From: Oceanospirillum sp047518265
Lineage (GTDB): Bacteria; Pseudomonadota; Gammaproteobacteria; Pseudomonadales; Halomonadaceae
Reading direction: 5' to 3'
Assembly: GCA_047518265.1 (NCBI GenBank)
Contig: JAKZRG010000085.1
Span: 26,362-90,361, forward strand
DNA: 64,000 nt
A program made the position numbers and the translations under genes. Of the stretch, positions 17,787-27,014 are shown piece by piece. Numbering within the stretch: position 1 is the first letter of the stretch; each line of letters starts with the position of its first letter. The notes under the pieces were generated by a model. That model saw only the letters and a program-made list of their open reading frames with translations. It ran no database searches and was not told the DNA's origin.

Positions 17787-19019
17787 TTAGCCTACACTTT
17801 TAATCTGTTGTTCCGTGTTGTTTGCCCATTCGAATGCTTGCAACATAAGCTGAGGAGTTGAGTGAGGATCATATAACGGGTGTTGCTCTAATAGCTCCCA
17901 ATCAGCCCTTTCCCATAGGCGAATAAGATTCAGCAAACTGGCAGATGGCCCTTCATTGTGCAACAGGGCTTGCTGCATCTCGTCGGACAGGGACATATTG
18001 TCGATAAGGGTTGGAAGCGGTTGATCTAAAGCCACATCGAGTAGAGACAAAAACCCCAAACTAAAATATTTATCCGCCGGTGCTAGACCCTGTGCTTTAG
18101 CCAGTAGCTCGCAAGCCTTTGCCCGTGTGAGCAATAAAGGAAGTACGGTATAGGCCTTGTGGTTGTTTCTTGCCCAAATAAGAATAGAGACTAGCGTGCG
18201 TAAGGTCTCCATCCCCATATAAACCACCGCTTGATGCAGGCTATCGATTTGATTGGGAAGATTGTAAGCAGGAGAATTAATGAACTTCATTAAACGATAA
18301 TAAAGAGAAGGTTCCTGAGCAATCAGAGCCTCAATTTGCGTAAGGTTACTTTTATCATCAAACAGCATAGTAAGTAGCTTGGCCATTACCATTCGATTGC
18401 TGCTCACTTCCGGCTGATTTAGTGTTTCTGGTCGAGATAGAAAGTAACCCTGATAAAAATCAAAACCGATCTGTTTTAACTGATCAAAATCCTGCCAAGT
18501 TTCTATTTTTTCTGCCAAGGTTTTAACAGGATATAGATTTAATGACGCCTTTACCTGACGTAATGTTTCCAAGGATTGGTTTTGAGTTTCAACAATAACG
18601 ATATCTGTTTCAGGCAGCAGCTTGTGGCGTAGATCATTGTGGTGATAATCGTCTAAAGCGATCAGAAAGCCTTTCTCTCTTAGTTGTTTAAGAGCGGCGA
18701 GTAGATCCTCATCCGCAGGCATCTCCTTCATGACTTGTAGAACAATACGGTTCTTAATTTTTGCATTGGGTAGCAGTTCACTATGTTTCAGCCAATGACT
18801 GCTCATATTGATATAGATCTGTTGTCCAGGTGCCAGTTTTTCTAATCCGTAATCGAGCAACGCGGAGCTAGTGACGCGGGCGGTGGCCTCATGGGGATCA
18901 AGAATTTCAGCATGCTCGGCATCTGCCGATGCCCGATAGAGTAACTCATAGGCACAGAGTTTGAGTTGGGCATCACAAATAGCTTGCCTAGCAATACAGA
19001 AGTGATTTTTTATATCCAT
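17787..19019 (-). CDS. EAL-HDOD two-domain signalling protein (paralogue)
   Basis: This 410-residue protein has the same EAL-HDOD layout as its downstream neighbour, 126 bases away, and clearly arose by duplication. Its EAL half is more degenerate: ELLYR replaces the EAL motif, the second acidic strand reads ALDDYHH, and the region after it (DIVIVETQN) has lost the usual KLD/KID. The HDOD half (about 210-400) is intact in pattern (SPAYNLPNQIDSLHQAVVYMG). It is probably a regulatory adaptor rather than an enzyme. Confidence 0.86.
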   Translation of the reverse strand: MDIKNHFCIARQAICDAQLKLCAYELLYRASADAEHAEILDPHEATARVTSSALLDYGLEKLAPGQQIYINMSSHWLKHSELLPNAKIKNRIVLQVMKEMPADEDLLAALKQLREKGFLIALDDYHHNDLRHKLLPETDIVIVETQNQSLETLRQVKASLNLYPVKTLAEKIETWQDFDQLKQIGFDFYQGYFLSRPETLNQPEVSSNRMVMAKLLTMLFDDKSNLTQIEALIAQEPSLYYRLMKFINSPAYNLPNQIDSLHQAVVYMGMETLRTLVSILIWARNNHKAYTVLPLLLTRAKACELLAKAQGLAPADKYFSLGFLSLLDVALDQPLPTLIDNMSLSDEMQQALLHNEGPSASLLNLIRLWERADWELLEQHPLYDPHSTPQLMLQAFEWANNTEQQIKSVG

Positions 19020-19134
19020 ATCGATTCTCTTATCCCAACTTTAGCCTGTTATTTCGACTGTATCATAATGTTTAGTCATGAGGCTAAAAAGATATTAGTG
19101 ACATGCATCTTAATAAATAAGATCTTTGCCGGTG

Positions 19135-19482
19135 TTATGGTGTAGCAATATAGATAATCAGTAGGCATATATAAGCAAATAGGGCGCTTAAGCCATGAAC
19201 GCAACGCTTAACTAAGACCTGTAGACGTTGACACTTTTGTATAATGATTGGGTCTGAGTGGTTTTTATAACGCTTTTGAATAATATAGTGGAAGAGACTG
19301 AGCTGTTGGTTGCTATTTACTTTATTAGAGAAAAAATTATGACCATCGATGCGCCTGAACCATTCAGGGTCTGATTGGCCGATACGAGAAACTAGGGCTT
19401 TTAATACGGCCTGATAGCGTAGGCAACTCAGTAAAATAAAGAGAAAAATACCTATCAACAGACCGATGGCAAGAATTAACAT
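19135..19482 (-). CDS. uspB: UspB-like small membrane protein
   Basis: The 115-residue protein has hydrophobic segments at both ends (about 2-20 and 95-113). Its middle matches, by memory, the pattern of universal stress protein B: LRYQAVLKAL, SDPEWFRRIDGHNFF, then a YIIQKRY and CQRLQ stretch. UspB is a stationary-phase membrane protein of unclear mechanism linked to ethanol tolerance in E. coli. The start has AAGGG upstream. I did not align it formally. Confidence 0.65.
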   Translation of the reverse strand: MLILAIGLLIGIFLFILLSCLRYQAVLKALVSRIGQSDPEWFRRIDGHNFFSNKVNSNQQLSLFHYIIQKRYKNHSDPIIIQKCQRLQVLVKRCVHGLSALFAYICLLIIYIATP

Positions 19483-19555
19483 AGCGTCATCCCTTCTTTT
19501 TATGCAAGCAAAGCAGCTAAAAGAAGAGAGCTTTTCTATGGCTTACTCACTCACA

Positions 19556-19996
19556 TTACTCATTTTGTTGGAACTGTTTTATCTGTTCCAATTGTTCCGA
19601 TAGGTGCTTGTGCATCTTTTCCAGTTGCTGGCAGATACTTTCAGGATAGTCGTAACTTTGGCATCGAGCGGTCAATGTGATCAATTGACGTTCTTGTTCC
19701 GCCCTTTCCTGCAATAAAATATGCAACTCATCAATTACTAAGCTTTTAATTTTACTCCAGAGGTGATGAAAATCTTCTCTGTCAGTGTCGGCAGCTCTGG
19801 GACGAAGGCTCAGCTGTTGGTAGGCACTACTTTCAAGCTGATGAACTAGCTGGTTTCTATGATTCATTGCACCATTAAATTCTTGGGCAATTTCAGAATG
19901 GTGCAAGCGTTGCAGATTTTCCTGATAGTCATCTAATGATTCATGCAAAGCTTCTATCAGCTCAGATAAGGCCGCTTGGGGTTCATTTAACAGCAT
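19556..19996 (-). CDS. Predicted four-helix-bundle protein, possibly DUF2383 (ferritin-like)
   Basis: The 146-residue soluble protein is almost all helix, with heptad-like leucines. The order LSELIEALHESLDDYQ, then HRNQLVHQLE, then a FHHLWSKIKSLV segment and LQERAEQERQL resembles the PA2169-type DUF2383 family, whose members have a ferritin-like bundle. Function in that family is unknown. It sits 74 bases before the UspB-like gene on the same strand and may share a stress-related transcript. The ribosome site is weak. Confidence 0.6.
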   Translation of the reverse strand: MLLNEPQAALSELIEALHESLDDYQENLQRLHHSEIAQEFNGAMNHRNQLVHQLESSAYQQLSLRPRAADTDREDFHHLWSKIKSLVIDELHILLQERAEQERQLITLTARCQSYDYPESICQQLEKMHKHLSEQLEQIKQFQQNE

Positions 19997-20232
19997 AAAA
20001 CGTCTCAGAAAGGTGGCTTGTGTCTCTATTATGGCTCGAAATGAGCCTCTCTGCTACGACACATTTTGTTAATGATTTTTTGGTATAACTATTGCTTCGC
20101 TAGGGTAGAGGTTTATGGCAACTATAAGATTAATTTAAGAAAATCGTCATGGTTTTGCCATTGAATAAGAATAATATTTTGTGCCTCTGAAAAGCGAATT
20201 ATGAAAAAAATAATAAAAAGGAGTAACCACGA

Positions 20233-20619
20233 GTGTCTTTAAGTGATCTTAATGAGGTTGAGGGGAAGACGGAGTTTAAGGAGTATTCCCGATATAATTT
20301 ATTTGTTTTGGCATTGCCGGTATTTTTCATTCTGCCTTTAGCGCTTTTTTCATTACAAGAGTGCTGGCTGGCTTGGTCTCAGGGCCATCTGGCATTAATC
20401 AATGGAGGCTTAGTTGAGTCTTTTGGCTCTTCAGCGTTAGCTGACACTTATGCTTGGACTGCTTTGGTGCAGGGTATTAGTTGGCTGGGATTTGTCGCTT
20501 TAGTGGTGATTGGATTTCTTATGCAAAGAGGCCCTTTAATGGGGATGGGGTATCTACTGCTATTTGTCAGTGTCTTCCTGCAATGGCAATTGCCTTCCCT
20601 CCTTATTGCCGTCAATTAA
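20233..20619 (+). CDS. Unknown small integral membrane protein
   Basis: The 128-residue protein begins with a GTG that has AAGGAG 9 bases upstream, so it is probably real. After a charged N-terminus it has three or four hydrophobic segments (about 24-44, 70-80, 78-95 and 101-125). I recognise no family. It stands alone, followed by a long terminator hairpin. Confidence 0.6.
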   Translation: MSLSDLNEVEGKTEFKEYSRYNLFVLALPVFFILPLALFSLQECWLAWSQGHLALINGGLVESFGSSALADTYAWTALVQGISWLGFVALVVIGFLMQRGPLMGMGYLLLFVSVFLQWQLPSLLIAVN

Positions 20620-20712
20620 TGCAGTCTAATGGTCGTTTTTAGGCAAAAGAGTTACCCGTTATCTGTTACTTTTTTGATAAAGGTGTGATTGAAAGTAACC
20701 TTTCTCTTAATG

Positions 20713-20770
20713 AAAGCCTAACTTTATGGCGTCACTTCAAAGTGCCCCCATAAAGTCGGGCTTTTATTTT
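20713..20770 (+). terminator. Long terminator hairpin after the unknown membrane protein gene
   Basis: AAAGCC and ACTTTATGG (20713-20729) pair with CCATAAAGT and GGCTTT (20748-20764), with a 2-base internal mismatch and an inner CACTT/AAGTG helix. A TTTTATTTTA tract follows. The hairpin could also stop the convergent DUF3549 transcript, although its T-run on that strand is weaker. Confidence 0.8.
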
Positions 20771-20868
20771 ATCTGAACACTTCTCTACCAACAGCTGCCA
20801 TATTCTCTGACGATAGGCCGAAGAATTGAGATGTGCATAAGACAAAAGCTCAGGCCTAGAATCGATCG

Positions 20869-21933
20869 TTACTGATCGGTATTCATTAACATGCCAATGG
20901 CTTCGCTTAGGGCTTCACTACGCTCAGGGTTACGGAATTGGGCGATAATCAGAGTACGCAGATTAGGGATAAAGATCAGATCTCGGACAATTTTAATAAA
21001 GGCGCTTTGACCTGCAGGGCTGACAGCTAATTTCTCCAAATAAAGTTGCAGCAGTTCTGGGTCTTCTAATGTTTCCCAAGCTCGGGCAGCAATTACCGTT
21101 AAAATTTCGATATTGGCACTATGTACACCTTCCAGTGCAGCTTGAACCAGTTGGTTTCTCATACCTACAGCTTGGCTATCACCAATGGCTCTGATAGCGG
21201 CTGCCAGTATCATGCTATCTGCTTCTTCGTTACTGGCTAGCGGTAGTGCACGTTTTAGTATGGCTTCGGTTAGCTTGCGGTCAATGCTCTCATTTTCCAG
21301 ACAACGACATAGGGCGCTAAAAGGAATATCTGGGAATTGTTGGATATTTTGGCTAAGTGCCTGACCATTATTCTGTTTTTCTAGGCGAGCCGTAAAATCT
21401 GCAATACCTTGTAGGCCGATATCTTCCCAGTCATTTATTTCACGTTGACCGGTAAAATATTCTTCTGCCTGATCATGGAACTGGGAGGCCGGTTGACCTA
21501 AGGCCAGTTTCGCTTTGGCATTAAAGATAGCGATACGTTCTTGATCTGGCGTAAAGGCTAAAGGGTTATCCTTCATCAGATTAGGTGCTTGTTGTTGCTC
21601 GTCTGATGTCTCACTGATCGTTCTGGCGCTCTGGCCAACTGTTTCCAGTAGCCGTTTCAGAAAGTCATCACGGGCGGCCTGAATAATAAAACCTTGTTCA
21701 TCCAGTGGAAATTGCAGGAACCAGATAAAGTGTTCTTCAGGTGCCTGAGGATACCAGAACAGAATACCCAGTCGGGCATGATACATATAGGGTTGTGCAT
21801 AGGGGACTTCGCACTGCTCAAACTTTGAAAAGGTTCCGGGCGATACTACAGATACTCTGCGTCCCATATCAAAGACACGGATATTGGCGCCGGTTTTGTT
21901 CAAAAAGTCGGTCAGAGTGATGATGTCAGACAT
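20869..21933 (-). CDS. DUF3549 family protein
   Basis: From the ATG at 21933 (GGAAG 5 bases upstream) the protein has 354 residues. An in-frame ATG at 21945 lacks that spacing. The N-terminus (LTDFLNKTGANIRVFDMGRR, then HARLGILFWYPQ and FLQFPLDEQG) matches what I recall of DUF3549, a conserved gammaproteobacterial family of unknown function. The C-terminal half is helical and repeat-like. It is divergent from the yegS gene across a region with five DnaA boxes. Confidence 0.75.
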   Translation of the reverse strand: MSDIITLTDFLNKTGANIRVFDMGRRVSVVSPGTFSKFEQCEVPYAQPYMYHARLGILFWYPQAPEEHFIWFLQFPLDEQGFIIQAARDDFLKRLLETVGQSARTISETSDEQQQAPNLMKDNPLAFTPDQERIAIFNAKAKLALGQPASQFHDQAEEYFTGQREINDWEDIGLQGIADFTARLEKQNNGQALSQNIQQFPDIPFSALCRCLENESIDRKLTEAILKRALPLASNEEADSMILAAAIRAIGDSQAVGMRNQLVQAALEGVHSANIEILTVIAARAWETLEDPELLQLYLEKLAVSPAGQSAFIKIVRDLIFIPNLRTLIIAQFRNPERSEALSEAIGMLMNTDQ

Positions 21934-22441
21934 TGATCTTCCCATTAAGCCCGTCAGATAAAGAGAGAGGCGAGTGAGGTTAAATGTTTTGCCATGATTT
22001 CTCCAGTATCTGTTTGTTTGATTTCTTTACGATAAATGAAAGTGGTTGTTTTTTGATCACTCTTATAACAGGGTGATCATTGGGTGGTTAGCAGAAGTTG
22101 TCCAATCATTATCCACAGCTGTTTTCAGTATTGCTGTGCATAATTAATAGACTGAATCGATGGGGGTGTTTTGATTGTAATAAGTAAAAGATAAAACAAT
22201 TTTTGTGAATAACTGGAGAAAACAAGTGTCTTTTCATGTTGTTATATACAGTTTTTCTCGATGGATTTTATTAACAGGAATTCTTTCTATACCGTGATAT
22301 TTTTAGTAAAAGGATTAATTAACAGGTAATTCCCTGAAAACTCCCAGCTTGATCAGGAGTTATCCACAGAGTTTTCCAGTTCACAGTCTTTAGCTTATAA
22401 CGTAGTCTTATACACAATTACAGGTGAAGAGTAATCGGATT
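21934..22441. promoter_or_regulatory. Intergenic region with a cluster of five DnaA boxes
   Basis: In this gene-free stretch of about 500 bases, five exact matches to TTATNCACA occur: 22109-22117 (+, TTATCCACA), 22135-22143 (-, as TGTGCATAA), 22204-22212 (-, as TGTGAATAA), 22360-22368 (+, TTATCCACA) and 22408-22416 (+, TTATACACA). A near match, TTATATACA, is at 22242-22250. The 22150-22340 core is very AT-rich. A 7-bp inverted repeat TGATCAC/GTGATCA lies at 22054-22060 and 22073-22079. DnaA, the replication initiator and a transcription factor, should bind here. Whether this is an origin, a DnaA-titration site or a promoter element is open. Confidence 0.75.
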
Positions 22442-23407
22442 ATGAATTCTTCGAATTTGGAACAGAAACCTGTCCAACAGCATATTCGTATCATTCTACA
22501 TGGTAAGGAAGCACAAAATGTTGCATTACGTGATGCTGTTCGTTTGCTGAGAGGTCATCATTGTAAGATTGATGTTAGGGTGACTTGGGAAGAAGGGGAT
22601 GCTCGCCGTTTGGCTCAGGAGGCACGGCAATTAGGCATAGGCACTGTTGTTGCTGCTGGAGGGGATGGCACCATTAATGAAGTGGTTAATGGTCTTATGG
22701 CGGCGGATACAGCGTTGCCAATGCCTGACCTAGGCGTCATTCCTTTGGGCACAGCCAATGATTTTGCTCAAGCCTGTCGTATTCCTTTATCGCCTTTGGA
22801 GGCCCTTCTATTAGTTTCTGAATCACCAGCAGTGCCTATTGATGTGGCGAAAGTGGGAGAGCGTTATTTTATTAATATGGCGACAGGGGGCTTTGGTACT
22901 CAGATTACGACATCAACACCTGATGAATTGAAAAGAGCCTTAGGGGGAGTTGCTTACTTTTTAACTGGGGTAACGCAATTTACCAGTATTGCAGCGGTTG
23001 AAGGAGATATCTCTGCACCGGGTTTTCATTGGAAAGGGGAGTTTATGGTTTTAGGGGTGGGTAATGGTCGACAAGCAGGGGGAGGGCATGAGCTCTGTTC
23101 TGAGGCTTTGTTAGATGATGGCTTATTGGATCTGAGTATCTTACCGCAAAATGACCAACGTTCCTTGGCTGATACAATGCAGTACCTGATGTTAGATGGT
23201 GGTGCAGCTTTACAGCAGGCGATGATTCATTGCCGTGTGCCCTGGTTACAGATACGGGCGAAACAACAGTTAAACATTAACCTAGATGGCGAACCCTTTT
23301 CTGGACAAGCAATGAAGTTTGAGACTTGTCCGTCCGCACTAAGCTTACACTTACCTCGCCATTCCCCTGTATTACTGAAAAATACCGGTTTAGATACAGA
23401 GCTTTAA
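22442..23407 (+). CDS. yegS: YegS/diacylglycerol-kinase-family lipid kinase
   Basis: From the ATG at 22442 the protein has 321 residues, close to E. coli YegS. A GTG at 22424 would add six. The nucleotide-binding signature GGDGTINEVV is at about 73-82, followed by LGVIPLGTANDFA near 98-110, both closely like YegS. The family phosphorylates lipids such as phosphatidylglycerol or diacylglycerol in vitro; the physiological substrate is uncertain. It is preceded by the DnaA-box cluster, the nearest box ending 25 bases before the ATG, so DnaA may affect its expression. Confidence 0.88.
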   Translation: MNSSNLEQKPVQQHIRIILHGKEAQNVALRDAVRLLRGHHCKIDVRVTWEEGDARRLAQEARQLGIGTVVAAGGDGTINEVVNGLMAADTALPMPDLGVIPLGTANDFAQACRIPLSPLEALLLVSESPAVPIDVAKVGERYFINMATGGFGTQITTSTPDELKRALGGVAYFLTGVTQFTSIAAVEGDISAPGFHWKGEFMVLGVGNGRQAGGGHELCSEALLDDGLLDLSILPQNDQRSLADTMQYLMLDGGAALQQAMIHCRVPWLQIRAKQQLNINLDGEPFSGQAMKFETCPSALSLHLPRHSPVLLKNTGLDTEL

Positions 23408-23427
23408 ACCTGAAGGCTATCAATAAT

Positions 23428-23712
23428 TCAGGCAGATGTTTTGGCTTGAGTGATTTTGCTATTGATGAAATGAATGGCATCATCCAATGCATCGTTCACC
23501 TGTTTTCGCATCATTACATGATCTTCACCGGATAGGAAAAAGCCCATATCGACTTCAAAGCGAATATATTGAGTGGGTAGGTTATTTAATGCAATACAAG
23601 CGATATCTTCCACATAGCCCTGCTCATAACCTGACATAAAGCCCCGTTCGGCCAGTGCTTCCAGAACTAATTTTTCATAATAGTTCTGTACGTTCTGAAA
23701 TAACATATTCAT
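23428..23712 (-). CDS. ComFB-like protein
   Basis: The 94-residue protein follows the ComFB pattern: an N-terminal helix (MLFQNVQNYYEKLVLEAL), then VEDIACIALNNLPTQYIRF, with helices to the end. ComFB was named from a Bacillus competence operon. Recent work describes ComFB-domain proteins as cyclic-dinucleotide receptors, which would fit the many cyclic-di-GMP genes here, but binding residues cannot be verified by eye. Start may be ATG 23712 or ATG 23706, as AAGGGAG is better spaced for the latter. It is convergent with yegS and 20 bases from it. Confidence 0.72.
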   Translation of the reverse strand: MNMLFQNVQNYYEKLVLEALAERGFMSGYEQGYVEDIACIALNNLPTQYIRFEVDMGFFLSGEDHVMMRKQVNDALDDAIHFINSKITQAKTSA

Positions 23713-23814
23713 TTCTCCCTTGGTCTTTCACACTTAACAAAAGTGTAAGTCATAACGGCAACATTATCTCATGCTAGTCCGTAAATAATGACTTTTAATC
23801 ACAGGAATAATTTC

Positions 23815-25794
23815 TTACCCGCCATATAAACGAGATTCGGCTTGTTCAATATGATCCGCCAAACCTTGGATAATCAAGGTATCACCTGAGTGCAATTTGA
23901 AGTGAATATCAGGGGATTCGATCACATCGTCTTTACGGTGTACGTTCATCACCTTAACGTGGCATTGAGACAGTCTGAGATCAGAAATTCTTTTACCATT
24001 GGCAAAACAACTGTCGCTGATATGTACGGGGTGAAGGCGTTGTAAGGGGTTGCCCTCTTTATCTAACAGTTGGGAGTGGCCGCCATGAAAATAGCCGTGT
24101 AATAGCTGGTAGCGTTCTTCCCTCGCTTTTTGCACCATACGGGCGATACGACGGAAGGGGATATGCATTTGTGACATCACATGGGTCACTAGCATAAGGC
24201 TGCCTTCTAAGGCTTCGGGAATAACTTCTGTGGCTCCGGCGACTTTTAGGTCTTCCAGATGAGAATCGTCTCGGGTTCTTACCACAATAGGTATTGTTGA
24301 GCTCAGTGCCCGTATTCCCAAAACGATATTCAAAGATTGTTCGTATTCATTGACGGTTACAACGACGAGGCTTGCACGAGAAATACCCGCCGCCTTTAAA
24401 ATTTTTCTACTGGAACTGTCGCCATAAAATATATTTTCACCACCACCAGCCGCTTCTTGCACCCGAATCGGATCGGTATCTAGAGCAAGTATCGGCAGGT
24501 TTTCTTTTCGCATAAAACGTGCGACGGTTTGCCCGACACGACCAAAACCACAGACGATGATATGTCCCTCAAGCTCTGAGGTGGCTTCTGCCAGTTCATT
24601 AAAAGTATGAGGCATGGATTCTTCGTAGGGTTTATTCGGTGATAACAACTGACTGATACGGCTATTAAAGCGAATAAGAAATGGCGTAACGGCAATACTG
24701 ACCACAATTATAGCGACAATGAAGCTAGATAAAGCGGGTTCTAGTAGCTGGTTAGCCATGGCCAGCGTTAATAATGCAAAACCAAACTCACCACCTTGCG
24801 CCAGTACTAAGCCAGTACGAATAGCAGAAGAGCGATCCTTTCCCAATAATTTAGCCAGTACGCTGATTAGCAGGGCTTTACTGATAATTAACCCCAAGCT
24901 GGCTAAAAGTACCCAGTGAAGGTTGGTCATCAGTACCTGATAATCCAATTGCATACCGACAGTGACAAAAAATAGTCCTAAAAGGATATCTCTGAAAGGC
25001 CGAATATCAGCCTCAATCTGATGTTTGAAGTGGCTCTCTCCCAGCATCATACCGGCAATAAAGGCACCTAAAGCCATGGATAATCCAATGGCATGAGTAA
25101 TCCAGGCGGCAGTAAGCACAACTAAAAGAACGGTCATCACAAACAATTCTTCGGAACGGGTTTTACTGACTTCGTGGAAAATAACCGGCATCAGCCACTT
25201 GCCCACTGCTAGCATTGCAGCGAATAACACAACGCCTTTTAATATGATTAAACCGATGGCAAGGGAGAAATTATGGTCGCTGCTATCTGCCAGTGCAGGC
25301 ACGACAATTAAGAAGATTACGGCGGCAAGATCCTGGAAGAGCAGAATACCTACGGCAGAATGACCGTGATTGCTATTGAGTTCGTTCCAGCGAGTTAATT
25401 CCTGAGTCACAATGGCCGTCGATGAGAGGCCAAGGGCTCCGGCAATGATCAGAGAGGTTTCTGAACTTAAACCAAAAATATAATGCAGTGTCGACCAGAA
25501 AAATAAACTGCATAACACTACCTGAGTACTGCCTAGACCGAATACGGTTTTACGTAAGGCGCTCATTTTGGCTAAAGAGAATTCTAAACCTAAAGAAAAC
25601 AGCAGAAAAACTAAACCAAATTCAGATAAAAAGTGTAGATCATAAGGATTTGGGATCAGTTTAAAGGCGTAAGGGCCGATAAGTAGCCCCACCATCAGGT
25701 AGCCTAATACAGGCGGTAGACGAAAGCGGCGCAGCAGAGCGGTTGATATAACGGAACCGCTTAAAATAATCATGACCTGATTAAAACTTTCCAA
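23815..25794 (-). CDS. CPA2-family cation:proton antiporter with RCK domain (KefB/KefC/YbaL type)
   Basis: The 659-residue protein has about 12-13 membrane segments (roughly 1-385), opening with RRFRLPPVLGYLMVGLLIGP. A cytoplasmic NAD-binding RCK/TrkA-N domain (GFGRVGQTVARFM near 415) and a TrkA-C-like domain (about 570-655) follow. Such proteins export K+ or exchange Na+/K+ for protons, gated by nucleotide or glutathione adducts. The start is TTG at 25794, supported by AAGGA 8 bases upstream. An ATG seven codons in has worse spacing. The exact ion and gating ligand are unknown. Confidence 0.87.
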   Translation of the reverse strand: MESFNQVMIILSGSVISTALLRRFRLPPVLGYLMVGLLIGPYAFKLIPNPYDLHFLSEFGLVFLLFSLGLEFSLAKMSALRKTVFGLGSTQVVLCSLFFWSTLHYIFGLSSETSLIIAGALGLSSTAIVTQELTRWNELNSNHGHSAVGILLFQDLAAVIFLIVVPALADSSDHNFSLAIGLIILKGVVLFAAMLAVGKWLMPVIFHEVSKTRSEELFVMTVLLVVLTAAWITHAIGLSMALGAFIAGMMLGESHFKHQIEADIRPFRDILLGLFFVTVGMQLDYQVLMTNLHWVLLASLGLIISKALLISVLAKLLGKDRSSAIRTGLVLAQGGEFGFALLTLAMANQLLEPALSSFIVAIIVVSIAVTPFLIRFNSRISQLLSPNKPYEESMPHTFNELAEATSELEGHIIVCGFGRVGQTVARFMRKENLPILALDTDPIRVQEAAGGGENIFYGDSSSRKILKAAGISRASLVVVTVNEYEQSLNIVLGIRALSSTIPIVVRTRDDSHLEDLKVAGATEVIPEALEGSLMLVTHVMSQMHIPFRRIARMVQKAREERYQLLHGYFHGGHSQLLDKEGNPLQRLHPVHISDSCFANGKRISDLRLSQCHVKVMNVHRKDDVIESPDIHFKLHSGDTLIIQGLADHIEQAESRLYGG

Positions 25795-26022
25795 CGTGGT
25801 TATCCTTATGGCAATAAACGCTGATCTCTTAGTTTTGGAAGATAACCTGCCTATTTTGATGATTTGGCGGTTTAATATCCAATATTCTCTATAAATGACG
25901 GCCTAAGGGGCTATGTTGTTGCAGGCTTCTTACATTAGAGAGATCCTACCGGATTTTAATGTTTTTTGTATCCCGTTTTTCGATCTTATTACAATACCTT
26001 GATTATGTTTATGGAGACGATT

Positions 26023-26340
26023 GTGAATCAATTAGTGCAGGCCAGTCAGTTAGTTGCAGAGCTTAAATTAGCCATGCAAAAAGAATCTATCTGGCTGGAT
26101 ATGCGGCCATCAGCAGAAGCCTTTGCCAGTAAAGAACCCTTTTGTATCGATACCATGACATTTGCTCAATGGTTACAGTTTGTCTTTGTGGAGCGCATGC
26201 AGGCATTAGTTGACGCTAAAGCAGTATTACCAACCAATGCCAGTATTACACCTTTGGCAGAGGAGTATTTTAAACTGAATGGGATTAAGGCGCCTCAGGT
26301 GATCGAAACTCTGTCTCAGCTAGATCGTCTAATGTCATAG
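26023..26340 (+). CDS. yqcC: YqcC family protein (DUF446)
   Basis: From a GTG at 26023 (GGAGA 5 bases upstream) the protein has 105 residues, close to the usual YqcC length. The frame is open back to 25966, but nothing upstream of the GTG looks conserved. The core LDMRPSAEAF, then PFCIDTMTFAQWLQFVFVERM matches E. coli YqcC (PFFMDTMEPLEWLQWVLIPRM). The family is small and of unknown function, often beside the tRNA pseudouridine synthase truC; that neighbour is absent here. Confidence 0.82.
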   Translation: MNQLVQASQLVAELKLAMQKESIWLDMRPSAEAFASKEPFCIDTMTFAQWLQFVFVERMQALVDAKAVLPTNASITPLAEEYFKLNGIKAPQVIETLSQLDRLMS

Positions 26341-26378
26341 CCATCAATATCATCGAGATTAAAAGAGGAGCTAATAGA

Positions 26379-26798
26379 ATGTGGTTTCAGAAACAATTGC
26401 AGCTTAAAGCCAGAAAGCGAGGTTTCCATCTGATTACCGAGGAGATTGAGCGACAGCTTCCTGAGTTGTCGGATTATCGTTGTGGCTTATTGAACTTATT
26501 TCTCCAGCATACCTCCGCTTCCTTAAGCTTGAATGAAAATGCCGACCCTACAGTGCGATTGGATTTTGAAAGTCACTTTAATCAATTTGTACCAGAGAAT
26601 GCAGCCTATTATCGCCATACTTTGGAGGGAAGTGATGATATGCCTGCTCATATTAAAAGCAGTGTTTTGGGCGTTAGCCTGATGCTTCCTATTCAAAATG
26701 GGCAATTGGCATTAGGTACTTGGCAGGGGATTTATCTGGGGGAGCACCGAAATCATGGTGGCAGCCGCCGGGTATTAGCAACCTTGCAGGGGGAATAA
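26379..26798 (+). CDS. yjbQ: YjbQ family protein (UPF0047)
   Basis: The 139-residue protein is collinear with YjbQ: LFLQHTSASLSLNENADPTV near 46-65, then GSDDMPAHIKSS, GTWQGIYLGEHRNHGG near its end. Conserved histidines and acidic residues suggest a metal site. E. coli YjbQ has a weak thiamine-phosphate-synthase-like activity, but its true role is unsettled. GAGGAG precedes the ATG, and it starts 38 bases after yqcC. Confidence 0.88.
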   Translation: MWFQKQLQLKARKRGFHLITEEIERQLPELSDYRCGLLNLFLQHTSASLSLNENADPTVRLDFESHFNQFVPENAAYYRHTLEGSDDMPAHIKSSVLGVSLMLPIQNGQLALGTWQGIYLGEHRNHGGSRRVLATLQGE

Positions 26799-27014
26799 GT
26801 CCTTATTATTTTTATGGCTATAGTCGCAGTTATCCCCCTTGGTAATTAGTGCTAACATGAGGATCGTTACTTTGACTAATTCAAATATCAGATAAGCACT
26901 AGAACAAAATTTTTCTACAATATTGACCGCAAAAGTTGTCAAAATATGGAAAAGTTTTGTTTAGCTGCGTAACAACTACCTGTGGTTTATTATCCTCAGG
27001 AGGTTAGGGTTGAG

